DNA from: Mycobacterium sp. MBM
Lineage (GTDB): Bacteria; Actinomycetota; Actinomycetes; Mycobacteriales; Mycobacteriaceae
Direction of reading: 5' to 3'
NCBI GenBank assembly: GCA_021648845.1
Contig: JAKJHY010000024.1
Coordinates: 1 to 64,000, forward strand
Length of the DNA: 64,000 nt
Position numbers and translations under genes: made by a program. Below the pieces are notes generated by a model. It saw only the letters and a program-made list of their open reading frames with translations. It was not told the origin of the DNA and did not search any database. Below, piece after piece: positions 1 through 8,488 of the stretch; the stretch's first letter is position 1, and the number at the start of each line of letters is the position of its first letter.

Positions 1-128
1 GCATCACCTGACGGCCACCCCTCCAAGAAACAGGACCGGCCACCGGCCGGAACCCATCCCTACAAACGATTAGGAGCTACGCGGGTCAGTTTCGTTTCCT
101 CGGGGAGCACCCGCCGCAGGCCGGAAAA

Positions 129-3100
129 GTGGACTACTTCCAGTCGGACGCCGTCAGAACCACTGCGCGTGCCCTTGCTCTTGCTGCACGTGCCTCTGCG
201 GGATTTCCCATCGCCTTCGAGCCGACATTCATTCCCGTCGACGACAGCTCGGATCACGGCCGAACCGATATGGCACCCTTCGCTGAATGGCGGAAAGCGG
301 CCACGGCCGATGGCCAAGGTTCGGAGAGCACAACCATCAGCTCGCGCTACGGCGTGGACGGCGGAGTTCTGAACAACACGCCGACGTTGCCCGCGTTGCG
401 TGGCATTCAACAGCGCCGTGCGGGACGAAGGTTCGTGCGAAGGGTCCTCGTCCTGGTCCACCCGCATGCGGAGGACTCTGCGACCGCAAAAGTGGCCGCA
501 GATAAGGCCGAATCGCCGCCGACACTCGTGGCGACGGTGGGCGGCATTCTGCAGGCCGCAACATCGACCGGCTCGCGTGCGTACGTCCGAGAAATCGAGA
601 TGCACAACGAAGCCGCGATCCGTCTGCGCGACAGTCGTGCGCTGGCAATGAACACCTTCACCACCTGGGGGGACCTCGGGGACTTCCTGTCCACGCCGGC
701 GTGGACGCTGTTTCGGGCGATGCGCATGGAACGTAACGCCGTGTTCATGGCGAATGCCGTCTATCGACCCGGCCGCGGATCGATGCCGAAACTGAAGGCG
801 GCAGCACTTGCGTTTCTTCGCGCACAGGATTCTTCGCAACGAGGACTGCCGTTCCTTCCCAACATCCCGCCCGGCCGTGCGCGTGAGCCGGACGGAGGGT
901 GGCCCTGGGGTATCGCGATGGCCACCGGTCTCACCGCTCACATCGTGCAGATGGTGCGTGAATTTGGCAGCCGGAACGACCCCACCGACGGAGATGAGCA
1001 CGAGCGACTGGCGGCCGTTGATGTCTTCTCCTTGGTCGTCAACGCCAACATCGACATTGATCGACTCGGCGAGCAAGTCGAGAGCGATGCGCGCAAGGCG
1101 GCCGCAGCCTGCGATGGCGGTGCTGATGCCAAGTTCGCCGCATACCTCGACGAGTATCGGTCTCAGCTGAAAACAGCACGGCCTGAGGAGAAGCCGACAG
1201 CAGGTGACCAGGTGCGGGGCTTGGTCTGGGATTGCGTCGTGCTGTTCTACACCAACGTGCTTGCACCGTATCGGCGCAGCCAGCCGGTGGAGAATCCGGC
1301 GGTTCTCGGTGGAACGCTATTGGCGGATTGCGACGGCGCCGAGGACCTGCTCGTTCGACTGCTCAGCGTCGAAATCGTCGCGTATATCGTGCGTGAGAAC
1401 TCGGTGAGTGGGACCACCGACGACTATGTCGAACTGGTCCAGCTCAATGCTCGGACGCCGCAGGATTTCGCGAAAGGTGCCACCGCTGACGACAAACTGG
1501 CGGGGATGGCGTTGGCCCGATTCAGCGCATTCTTCAAAGAATCGTGGCGTGCCAATGATTGGACTTGGGGAAGGCTGGACGCTGTCAAGACGCTGATGCA
1601 GGTCTTGTTGACCGCAGAGGCAATCGGCCGTGTTGTCACGTCGGGTGGCGTACCGACGGACGAGGAGTGCGATGGGGTGGTCGATGAGATCGTCGAGAAG
1701 GCATTTCCACCCGGCCAATACGTGGACACAAAGCCGCTCCTCCTGAACCGTAGGCCGGCCCTCTTCGAAAGCGCCAAGGAAGAGGTCAAGCAGGTCTTGA
1801 TGGGAACTCGCTCAGGGCAACTCGAGCATCTGCCGAGCCTAGCCGCCTATGGAATTCAGATCGCCACGGTGGTCGAGGAGATTCCCGCACTGCAATCCGC
1901 AATAGCGGCAGACAGTGTCAGGGGAGCTCTCGGTGCGCGCTCGGCACGCTTTGTATCCGAGCTTGAGCGGCTCTCCGAGAAGCGGCTGGGCGTAGCCGAA
2001 CTCGCCTACGAACAGCTGCACCTGTTTCAGCAGGCCGGTATCGGTCGGGAGACGATGGCCGAGCAGGTGCCCAGCGATGCGCTGATCCGTACCGTCAGTA
2101 CCGCGGTTGCGACCACAGCCGGCACCCTGACATCACCGCGTAGCGGACTGAAGTTTGCGGCACCCGTGACGAGCGTCATCCGTGGTGTCGCTGCGGTGCC
2201 GTACTGGCTGATCAATGGGCTGACCCACCGTGGACAACTGGCCCGCATCGCGGCGGCCACCGCGTTGGCAGTGGGCACCAGCCTGGTGGCGATCTCACTT
2301 TTGGTGCCCCTGAGGGGTTTCCTAGCGGGGCTGGTGCCCGTGCTCGGCTTCGGTTCGCTCTTCGCCCTGGCGATCTACGGCGCTATGCGAACCAGATCGC
2401 TCGTGCACGTGGCGGCCTTATTGGGGTTGTTCGTTCCCTTGCTGATGCTTGGTTTGAATCGGGCTGAGAAAGCAGGGGTCACCGGTCCTGCCGACGCGCC
2501 TTCGAGCCTGGATACGCCTGAAATGGGCTGGTTCGCGGTGCTGTGCACGGTCGCGATCGTCATCGGCACCGTGGTGATCGCCAATCTCTCCACGCCGGTG
2601 CGTTCTCCTCTGGCGTCGACAGCCGCCTTGGTAAGGGATCACCGTGTCCTTACCGGGTTCATGACAGTTGCGCTCTTGCTTGCGGTCGTCGTCCGCGCTC
2701 GTTTTTGGCTTGAGCTGCAGACGGTATGGACGCGATTCTTCGCAGACCACGTCGACCCGGTGAATCAGACGGTTTCTCACCACCTGCCCGGATTCCCGTT
2801 CAACGTGTGGGTGTACGTGGTCATCGGCATCGCCGGACTTGTCCTTTCTGTGCTCCTATCGTGGGGATTTCGTGAGCCGATGCCCGCGCCCGCCGTCCAT
2901 GGGGTGCAGCGAAGGCGTTTGATCCACCCGACCGGATTGGCCATCGCGTGGACGTCGATCTATGGGGCTGTTTATCTCGTGCTCACCTGGGTGTTGGCCA
3001 AGGAGCTCGCGGGTCGCTCGGGAATCGATGCACTGCCGATCTGGGTTTCACTCGGTCTCGGCGTGACGTTCTCCCTATTTGTCGCGCCCGTCCTTTGGAT

Positions 3101-3149
3101 TCGGTGGCGATTCACTTCGAGCCGCCGTCTCGCCGACGGAAAGCGCTGA
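129..3149 (+). CDS. Patatin-like protein with DUF3376-type and multi-TM C-terminus, 5'-truncated or frameshifted
   Basis: The first ~60 residues match the second half of a bacterial patatin phospholipase domain: an AARASAGFPIAFEP block and the catalytic-Asp motif GVDGGVLNNTP. The oxyanion loop and GxSxG serine motif are absent, so this part alone cannot be an active acylhydrolase. The middle ~500 residues resemble the DUF3376 extension of actinobacterial patatin-like proteins, and the last ~300 contain about eight hydrophobic helices, suggesting membrane anchoring. The reading frame is closed by TGA at 9-11 and GTG 129 is the first start codon in it, without a convincing ribosome site. Frame 2 (bases 2-73) gives a peptide beginning HHLTATPPRN that resembles the missing upstream patatin strand, so a one-base frameshift near 30-90 is likely (inference). 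Convergent with the hydrolase at 3320. Confidence 0.75.
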   Translation: MDYFQSDAVRTTARALALAARASAGFPIAFEPTFIPVDDSSDHGRTDMAPFAEWRKAATADGQGSESTTISSRYGVDGGVLNNTPTLPALRGIQQRRAGRRFVRRVLVLVHPHAEDSATAKVAADKAESPPTLVATVGGILQAATSTGSRAYVREIEMHNEAAIRLRDSRALAMNTFTTWGDLGDFLSTPAWTLFRAMRMERNAVFMANAVYRPGRGSMPKLKAAALAFLRAQDSSQRGLPFLPNIPPGRAREPDGGWPWGIAMATGLTAHIVQMVREFGSRNDPTDGDEHERLAAVDVFSLVVNANIDIDRLGEQVESDARKAAAACDGGADAKFAAYLDEYRSQLKTARPEEKPTAGDQVRGLVWDCVVLFYTNVLAPYRRSQPVENPAVLGGTLLADCDGAEDLLVRLLSVEIVAYIVRENSVSGTTDDYVELVQLNARTPQDFAKGATADDKLAGMALARFSAFFKESWRANDWTWGRLDAVKTLMQVLLTAEAIGRVVTSGGVPTDEECDGVVDEIVEKAFPPGQYVDTKPLLLNRRPALFESAKEEVKQVLMGTRSGQLEHLPSLAAYGIQIATVVEEIPALQSAIAADSVRGALGARSARFVSELERLSEKRLGVAELAYEQLHLFQQAGIGRETMAEQVPSDALIRTVSTAVATTAGTLTSPRSGLKFAAPVTSVIRGVAAVPYWLINGLTHRGQLARIAAATALAVGTSLVAISLLVPLRGFLAGLVPVLGFGSLFALAIYGAMRTRSLVHVAALLGLFVPLLMLGLNRAEKAGVTGPADAPSSLDTPEMGWFAVLCTVAIVIGTVVIANLSTPVRSPLASTAALVRDHRVLTGFMTVALLLAVVVRARFWLELQTVWTRFFADHVDPVNQTVSHHLPGFPFNVWVYVVIGIAGLVLSVLLSWGFREPMPAPAVHGVQRRRLIHPTGLAIAWTSIYGAVYLVLTWVLAKELAGRSGIDALPIWVSLGLGVTFSLFVAPVLWIRWRFTSSRRLADGKR

Positions 3150-3319
3150 CGCGAGCGCCACCGAGATCAGGGCCGGGCGCTCACCCACACCGGATGTTCC
3201 CTTGGCGCGCAAATACGACGACGGGGCATGCGCGGTATCGACCGGCCTTCACCGTGAGCTCCACGCCGGCTCGCAGCCTCGCGATCGACGCGTCAAACTG
3301 CGCTACGGCCGTGTGAATC

Positions 3320-4450
3320 TCAGGCACCGGCTTTCGAGATGACCTCACCGCCCAGCGGCTGTGCGGAGATCCAGGTCCGGATCGCCTCCACCGCCGGTTT
3401 GGCGACCCAGTTCCGGTCGAACACCCCCCACGGCGTCTCGTTGGGCCGGTCGACCAGCGAGTAGATGAACATCGGACCCACCCCCTCCATGGTGGACCAG
3501 GTGGTGGCGAAGTCGGTGATCCAGGCGGCCTGGGTGGCCCCGCTGACCGACGAGGTCGGCACCCCGTACTCCGTTGTCCAGATCTTCTTTTCGCCGTCAC
3601 CCGCGTCGGTCATCAGCTGACGCAGCGACAGCAGCTGCCGGTAGGGGGTGTTGGGGTAGGGGGCGCCCGCGGAGAAGCTGCTGGAGGAGTTATAGGGGTG
3701 GAAGGACAGTGCGTCGAAGTAGCCCTGGGCGCCGGCGGCGTACATCTGGGTCAAGTAGGTGACCGGGTTGATGGTCCAGGTTCCGAACGACAAGCCGGCT
3801 CCCAGCACGCCGCCCAGGACCGTGGCGGAGGGCTCCACGGCTTTGATGGCGGTATAGGCGGCCTTGAGCAGCGCGGTGTAACCCGCGACGTTCGGTTGCG
3901 GGGACCACCCGATGTTGGCGTTCGGTTCGTTCCAGATCTCGTAGGCCGCGATCCGGGGGCGCTCGCTGCCGGCCCCATAGCGTTGGGCCACCCGCGCCAT
4001 GAAGTCGGCGTAGGTGGCCGGATCGTCGGGTGCAGCATTGGGCAGCCAGAATCCGTTGCGGGACGCCCAAATCGGTGTGCTGGTGACTGCGCCGACCACG
4101 GCGATGCCCCGGTCTGCGGCGGCATCCAGGATGCGGTCGGCGATCACCCAGTTGTGCGTCCCCCTGGATGGCTCCATCGCCCGCCACGGCAGGAAGACGC
4201 GGATCTGTTGCACCCCCATCTCGTCGAGGGCCTGCATCGCCGTGGCCAGTTCGTCGACGGTCATGAAGTACAGGTTCGATTCGGCAATGCCCAGGGCGCT
4301 GGGCGAGGTGTTGATCGACGGGGGTGCGGCGGCGGCAGCGGGGACGGCCAGCGGTGCGACGAGATGGGTGGACAGCACGCACAGTGCGGCCACGACGGCC
4401 GCGCCGATGCGCGCACTCCGGGCGAGCATGCGTGGCAGAGGGGCGGACAT
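3320..4450 (-). CDS. Secreted glycoside hydrolase, GH39/GH5-like (clan A TIM barrel)
   Basis: A 376-residue exported TIM-barrel glycosidase. An N-terminal signal peptide (MSAPLPRMLARSARIG then an Ala/Val-rich core) is followed by the catalytic domain with the clan-A acid/base in EIWNEPN (Glu175) and the nucleophile in TTEYGVP (Glu294). Such proteins cleave beta-linked glycans outside the cell; the substrate cannot be read from sequence. I chose ATG 4450 because a GAAAGG ribosome site lies just upstream and the signal peptide then begins properly; an upstream ATG at 4507 would add 19 residues without a ribosome site. The gene stands alone, convergent with the patatin-like gene. Confidence 0.85.
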   Translation of the reverse strand: MSAPLPRMLARSARIGAAVVAALCVLSTHLVAPLAVPAAAAAPPSINTSPSALGIAESNLYFMTVDELATAMQALDEMGVQQIRVFLPWRAMEPSRGTHNWVIADRILDAAADRGIAVVGAVTSTPIWASRNGFWLPNAAPDDPATYADFMARVAQRYGAGSERPRIAAYEIWNEPNANIGWSPQPNVAGYTALLKAAYTAIKAVEPSATVLGGVLGAGLSFGTWTINPVTYLTQMYAAGAQGYFDALSFHPYNSSSSFSAGAPYPNTPYRQLLSLRQLMTDAGDGEKKIWTTEYGVPTSSVSGATQAAWITDFATTWSTMEGVGPMFIYSLVDRPNETPWGVFDRNWVAKPAVEAIRTWISAQPLGGEVISKAGA

Positions 4451-4895
4451 CACGGCCTTTCTGGCGCTCCGATGTTGGGCAACGCTTGACGCGCCCAATG
4501 TATGCATAGGAACGGCGTTGCCGCACGCCAGGTTTCGATACGACTGTCAGCTAGAACGGTGCTGCGGTGCGGTGTGTGCGCGCTGTGACGCGGGAGCTCA
4601 CGCGCTTCGGAGGGCGGGTCACAGCAAATGCCTCCGCGGTCGCCACTGCCACCGCAGTCTGGTGCCTTCGGGTGGTCGGCATAGTGTTTTCCACCGCAAA
4701 CGTCTCGATTGCAAAGAATTTGCAGACGGGTAAAAATGCGCGCAGATCACCGCGGGTAACGGCATGTGCCACGGCGCCAGAGCGTGCGCAAAGGGGACGG
4801 CCGGTGCGGATTTCGGCCAGCGCGACGATCCCCCGACGCTGAGAGCGTCACCGAAATGTAATGGCCCCGAGTGTTTTTCGAGGCCTGGCGAAGCG
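4451..4895. other. Non-coding stretch with a TGCAAA-N3-TTTGCA palindrome
   Basis: No credible gene lies here; the open frames have no family resemblance, no ribosome sites and mixed codon use. It holds the upstream region of the glycosidase (minus strand) and the downstream end of the dehydrogenase at 4896. The one notable element is a perfect 6-bp-arm palindrome TGCAAAGAATTTGCA at 4710-4724, next to a locally A-rich patch that is unusual in this GC-rich window. It could be an operator for the glycosidase gene, but at about 260 bp upstream this is only a guess. Confidence 0.4.
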
Positions 4896-5930
4896 TCAGG
4901 CGTCGAGCCAGACCTTCGCCGGTGCGCAGGTCAGTCCGACGTCTTTGAGGGTCAGGATGCCCGCGGGCGCCGCCACGACGTCATGGACCGCGTTCACTGC
5001 CGGCATCGCGGTCATGGTGTCCCACTCGTGGTTGCCCCACGACCCTGGCGGCACGAAGCGGATCCGGGTGCGCACCTCGGGTTCGCCGTGGATCACGATG
5101 TTGTAGTGGTCCTCGTCGAGGTCCCAGTCGGCGTTGAGCTTCTTGGTCAGGTGCCACACGACGGCAGTGCGCAATATGGTCTTGCCGCCCAGGGTGGCGC
5201 TCCATCCGCCGCGCAGGGCGGCGATGGTGTCCTTTTCGATGCGCATCCAGCCGAGATCGACGGTTTCGGATGCGGTGGCGAACTCGATATCGAAATCGAT
5301 GCTGTCAAACGAGTCGAAACCCAGTGCCACGCCCATCCGTTCGACCGAGTCGCGAAAGCTGACCATTCCCAGCTTGGCGATCTCGATCACGTCGGGGGAG
5401 GCCTCGGGCTTGGAAATGCCGAGCATCTCCCAGGTTTCGACCGACTCGTACACCGAGACGTCGGCGGCCTCGGTGATGAGGATCGATTGCACGTCCCGGC
5501 ACACGGCGGTCAGGGCGGTGGTGATCGAGTTGGCCCAGCCGGGGTGGATGCCGGTGATGTACAGAGAGCTGTTGCCGCGCTCGCACGCCGCGGAAAGGGC
5601 CGCTCGGGTGTCGCCCTGAACACCGCCGACGTTGAGAAAGAGGTTGGTGCTCAAGACGTTGAGCCCGCTTTCCAGCAGTTTCACCACGTGGTCCACATCG
5701 GCCATGAACGGGGTGTAGAGCACGGCGTCGGCCTGACGCGCGATCAGCGCGTCGATATCGGTCGTGGCCGTCACCCCGGTGTCCGGGCGGCCGCACAGCT
5801 GCCCGGCATCGATGCCGGCCTTCTCGTCCGAGAACGCGTATACGCCGGCAAGTTCGAGGCGGGGGTCATCGAGAATGCCACGCAGGCTGAGCTTTCCAAC
5901 TTTTCCGGTTGTCCACTGGATGACGCGCAT
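4896..5930 (-). CDS. DapB-like NAD(P)-dependent dehydrogenase
   Basis: A 344-residue protein of the dihydrodipicolinate-reductase-like family that is abundant in mycobacteria and distinct from the lysine-pathway enzyme. The N-terminus is a Rossmann fold (MRVIQWTTGKVGKLSLRGI, a TGxxG nucleotide loop), followed by a typical YTPFMADVDHVVKLLESG strand-helix and the GIHPGW motif near residue 155. Substrate unknown; relatives are annotated as amine or 2,4-diaminopentanoate dehydrogenases, and this one probably oxidises a small CoA- or amine-like compound. ATG 5930 is preceded by AGAGGAG at ideal spacing, so longer starts are rejected. It is divergent from the TetR gene at 6009 with only 78 bp between, containing a palindromic operator, so that regulator probably represses it. 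Confidence 0.85.
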   Translation of the reverse strand: MRVIQWTTGKVGKLSLRGILDDPRLELAGVYAFSDEKAGIDAGQLCGRPDTGVTATTDIDALIARQADAVLYTPFMADVDHVVKLLESGLNVLSTNLFLNVGGVQGDTRAALSAACERGNSSLYITGIHPGWANSITTALTAVCRDVQSILITEAADVSVYESVETWEMLGISKPEASPDVIEIAKLGMVSFRDSVERMGVALGFDSFDSIDFDIEFATASETVDLGWMRIEKDTIAALRGGWSATLGGKTILRTAVVWHLTKKLNADWDLDEDHYNIVIHGEPEVRTRIRFVPPGSWGNHEWDTMTAMPAVNAVHDVVAAPAGILTLKDVGLTCAPAKVWLDA

Positions 5931-5956
5931 GCCCGAAGCTCCTCTGTCGAGATTGC

Positions 5957-5978
5957 TTTTTTCACGTTCGTGGAAAAA
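5957..5978. promoter_or_regulatory. Palindromic operator for the TetR regulator at 6009
   Basis: A 22-bp near-perfect dyad: five T, a mismatch, CACG-TT-CGTG, a mismatch, five A. It lies midway between the divergent starts at 5930 and 6009. A second partial copy, GTTCGTGAAA at 6000-6009, runs onto the TetR start codon and repeats the right half (GTTCGTGgAAA). Position and symmetry fit a TetR dimer site controlling both genes. Confidence 0.6.
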
Positions 5979-6008
5979 TAACATGCGCCCAGCCGCTATG
6001 TTCGTGAA

Positions 6009-6656
6009 ATGACGACAGGCGCCCGGCGCGGCCGGCCACCGCGCATCGACCGCGCGCGTATCGTCGCCGCGGCGCGGGCCATCGCGCCGGAGGACTTGAC
6101 CATGCAGGCCGTCGCCGATGCCCTCGGCGTGGACCGCAGCTCGCTGAACTACTACGTCGGTGACCGTGGCGGATTGCTCGAACTGGTGGTCACCGACCTT
6201 TTCGACGCGGAACTGCGCGACTTCGTGCTCCCCGACGATGCCGACTGGTCCGATGTGCTGCGTGCCTACGGCAAGGCCCTGCACCGCGGCGTCGTTCATC
6301 TGCAGGCGACCGCCACCCCCATCCAGTTGCGCGGCACCCACAGCCTGGCGCTGGCCGAACGGGTGCTGCACACGCTGACGGCGGCGGGCTTCACCGTGGC
6401 CGAAGGAGGTCACATCCTGTCGTTGGTCTCCGGCGTCGCCTACACCGCGGCACGCGACCTCCTCGGCGGCGACCAATCCAGAAGCCACCACACCACCGAG
6501 GTCACCCGGGTGCTCGGTGAGGCGCCGGCCGGTCAATTCGCGTTACTCGCAGAGATCATCGCCAATCGGGCAGTGGCCGGCACCGCCGACGATTTCGAGT
6601 TCAGCCTCGACGTGGTGATCGACGGACTGCAATTGCGACTGAACCGCAAAGTTTGA
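6009..6656 (+). CDS. TetR family transcriptional regulator
   Basis: A 215-residue one-component regulator. Residues ~8-55 form the TetR DNA-binding domain (RGRPPRIDRARIVAAARAI, then MQAVADALGVDRSSLNYYVG, the helix-turn-helix); the rest is an all-helical ligand and dimerisation domain of the TetR_C type that often follows RGRPP-type N-termini. It is divergent from the DapB-like dehydrogenase, with a 22-bp dyad between the genes and a half-site overlapping its own ATG, which fits autorepression and repression of the neighbour. The ligand is unknown, perhaps the dehydrogenase substrate. Confidence 0.9.
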   Translation: MTTGARRGRPPRIDRARIVAAARAIAPEDLTMQAVADALGVDRSSLNYYVGDRGGLLELVVTDLFDAELRDFVLPDDADWSDVLRAYGKALHRGVVHLQATATPIQLRGTHSLALAERVLHTLTAAGFTVAEGGHILSLVSGVAYTAARDLLGGDQSRSHHTTEVTRVLGEAPAGQFALLAEIIANRAVAGTADDFEFSLDVVIDGLQLRLNRKV

Positions 6657-6782
6657 AGCGTTGCTGACGACAGGCGATGGAATGACCGGTGCGCCAACGT
6701 GCCTTTGCCCAGCACATCGTGCGCCGGTCAGCGGTCGGTGGGCGATTGGCGTTGGACAATATGCAGCACTAACTTTCCTGGG

Positions 6783-7784
6783 GTGAAGTCTTCCGCTGCT
6801 GGCACCGCCGCGCGGTGGCTGACCCCGGTGCTCGCCGTTGCGGCCGTCGTCACCACCGCGCTGTTCCCCCTCCAGGCCCCGCAGATTCGGCTCACCAGCG
6901 AGACCAACCCACTGGCCGGTAAGCCGTTCTACGTCGACCCGATCTCCAAGGCGATGCGGGCCGCCCAGAGCGCCAGCCCACCGAGTCCACAACTGGACTA
7001 CGTCGCCAACACACCCCAGGCGTACTGGCTGGACCAGGCGTTCCCGGCCGCCACGGTCGGCGGCACCGTCAGCAAGTTCGTCGGCGCGGCACAGGCTGCG
7101 GGCGCGACGCCGGTGCTGTCGATCTACGCGCTCCCGCATCGCGACTGCTACAGCTATGCCGCCGGCGGGTTCGGGTCGGCCGACGCATACCGCGCCTGGA
7201 TCGATTCGATCGCCGGCGGGCTGGGTGGCGCGCCCGCGGCGATCATCCTCGAACCGGATGCGCTGGCGATGGCCGATTGCCTCACCGCGGAGCAGCGTGC
7301 CGAACGTTTCGACCTGATCCGCTACGCCGTCGACACGCTCACCCGGGACCCTGCCGCGGCGGTGTATATCGACGCCGGGCACTCCCGCTGGGTGAGCGCG
7401 GACAAGATGGCCGCAATGCTCAACGAGGTCGGCATCGATCGCGCGCAGGGGTTCAGTCTGAACACCACGAACTACTACACCACCGAAGAGCAGATGGGCT
7501 ACGGCAATGCCATCTCCGGTATGACGGGTGGTTCGCACTACGTCATCGACACCTCGCGCAACGGTCTCGGTCCCGAGAGCGACAGCGATATGGCCTGGTG
7601 CAACCCGAAGGGCCGGGCACTGGGTGTCCCGCCCACCGCGGCCACCGGCAACCCGAACGTCGACGCCTTCCTGTGGGTCAAGCGCGTCGGTGAATCCGAC
7701 GGGTCCTGTGGGCGCGGTGAGCCCGGCGCGGGCACCTTCGTCAACCAGTACGCCATCGATCTGGCCCTCAACGCCGGGAAATAG
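6783..7784 (+). CDS. celA1: Secreted GH6 endoglucanase (CelA1-like)
   Basis: A glycoside hydrolase family 6 protein (~333 residues) cutting beta-1,4-glucan. After a hydrophobic signal or anchor segment (WLTPVLAVAAVVTTALF) come the GH6 landmarks: the proton-donor Asp in ALPHRDC (Asp121) and the second conserved Asp in ILEPDAL (Asp159), with a conserved WCNPKGRALG substrate-loop near the C-terminus. This matches mycobacterial CelA1, which is known to hydrolyse cellulose and affect biofilm. GTG 6783 is preferred over an upstream ATG at 6699 because it starts directly before the signal segment; no strong ribosome site is visible, so a leaderless transcript is possible. The last 17 bp overlap the convergent TetR gene. 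Confidence 0.85.
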   Translation: MKSSAAGTAARWLTPVLAVAAVVTTALFPLQAPQIRLTSETNPLAGKPFYVDPISKAMRAAQSASPPSPQLDYVANTPQAYWLDQAFPAATVGGTVSKFVGAAQAAGATPVLSIYALPHRDCYSYAAGGFGSADAYRAWIDSIAGGLGGAPAAIILEPDALAMADCLTAEQRAERFDLIRYAVDTLTRDPAAAVYIDAGHSRWVSADKMAAMLNEVGIDRAQGFSLNTTNYYTTEEQMGYGNAISGMTGGSHYVIDTSRNGLGPESDSDMAWCNPKGRALGVPPTAATGNPNVDAFLWVKRVGESDGSCGRGEPGAGTFVNQYAIDLALNAGK

Positions 7785-8442
7785 GCCCGCCGAACCTTCC
7801 GTTGGTCGCTTCCCGGACCGCCCGGTCGATCAGCTCCAGCGCTTCCTGCTGACTGACCTTCTCCTTGTCGACGATGACGCGTCGGCCCACGTCCTCGTCG
7901 ATGACGCGGAACGCTCCCACCACCGCGGCTGCGCACAGTCGGGCGGTGAGGTCGCCGTCCGGCACGTCGAGGCGCTCGGCGACGATCGGCACGAACAGGC
8001 GCTCCATCTCGTCGTGCACCATCAGATAGGCCGTGCGCAGCGCCGGCTCTTCGGCCGACATGGTGGCGATGCGCAGCGCGCTGATCTCATCGGCCAGTTC
8101 TGCATCGGTGAGCGGGTGGGCCGCCATATCGGCCCGCATGTGATCGGCCAGTGAGAGATCCGCCGGCCAGCGTCGGGCCTGGGCGATGAAGCGTTGCGCC
8201 GACTGGGCCAGCACGGGTTCGACGCAACTCTCCTTGGTTCGGAAGTACCGCCAGATGGTTCGGGTGGAAAGTCCTGCGGCGGCGGCGATATCGTCGCCAC
8301 TGGTGCCCGAGACCCCACGTTCCCAGAACAGTGCGCAGGCGTGCCGGGACACCGCGAGCCGGGCCTGCAACTGCTTCATGTTCGTCGCGCCGCGGATATC
8401 CTGACTGGCGATGGTGCAAACCTTCCTGGCACGGGATGACAT
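7768..8442 (-). CDS. TetR family transcriptional regulator
   Basis: A 224-residue TetR-type regulator. The DNA-binding domain occupies residues ~22-70 with the recognition region GDDIAAAAGLSTRTIWRYFRTK; the C-terminal domain is a divergent ligand pocket. The first 20 residues precede the usual start of the fold, so translation could also begin at Met22. Its ATG faces the phospholipase-D-like gene, and the 46 bp between them hold the perfect palindrome TGTCACTAAGTGACA. It probably represses itself and the PLD-ClC-GlxA operon. The 3' end overlaps the GH6 gene by 17 bp. Confidence 0.88.
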   Translation of the reverse strand: MSSRARKVCTIASQDIRGATNMKQLQARLAVSRHACALFWERGVSGTSGDDIAAAAGLSTRTIWRYFRTKESCVEPVLAQSAQRFIAQARRWPADLSLADHMRADMAAHPLTDAELADEISALRIATMSAEEPALRTAYLMVHDEMERLFVPIVAERLDVPDGDLTARLCAAAVVGAFRVIDEDVGRRVIVDKEKVSQQEALELIDRAVREATNGRFGGPISRR

Positions 8443-8449
8443 CTCACTG

Positions 8450-8464
8450 TGTCACTAAGTGACA
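8450..8464. promoter_or_regulatory. Perfect palindrome, probable TetR operator
   Basis: TGTCACT-A-AGTGACA, two perfect 7-bp arms around one base, midway between the divergent TetR (ATG 8442) and PLD-like (ATG 8489) genes. An additional TCACTGTG lies on the left flank. Size and position suit a TetR dimer. Confidence 0.65.
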
Positions 8465-8488
8465 GGACATGCAAGCGCGGGAGGTGAC

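Noticed and set aside
60..1076. 338-codon open frame on the minus strand across the patatin-like gene
   Set aside because: Antisense shadow of a high-GC gene, Arg/Gly-rich with no family resemblance; the plus frame has recognisable patatin motifs.
4584..4602. CRP-like TGTGA...TCACG in the non-coding stretch
   Set aside because: Spacer is 9 bases instead of 6 and the right arm is imperfect.
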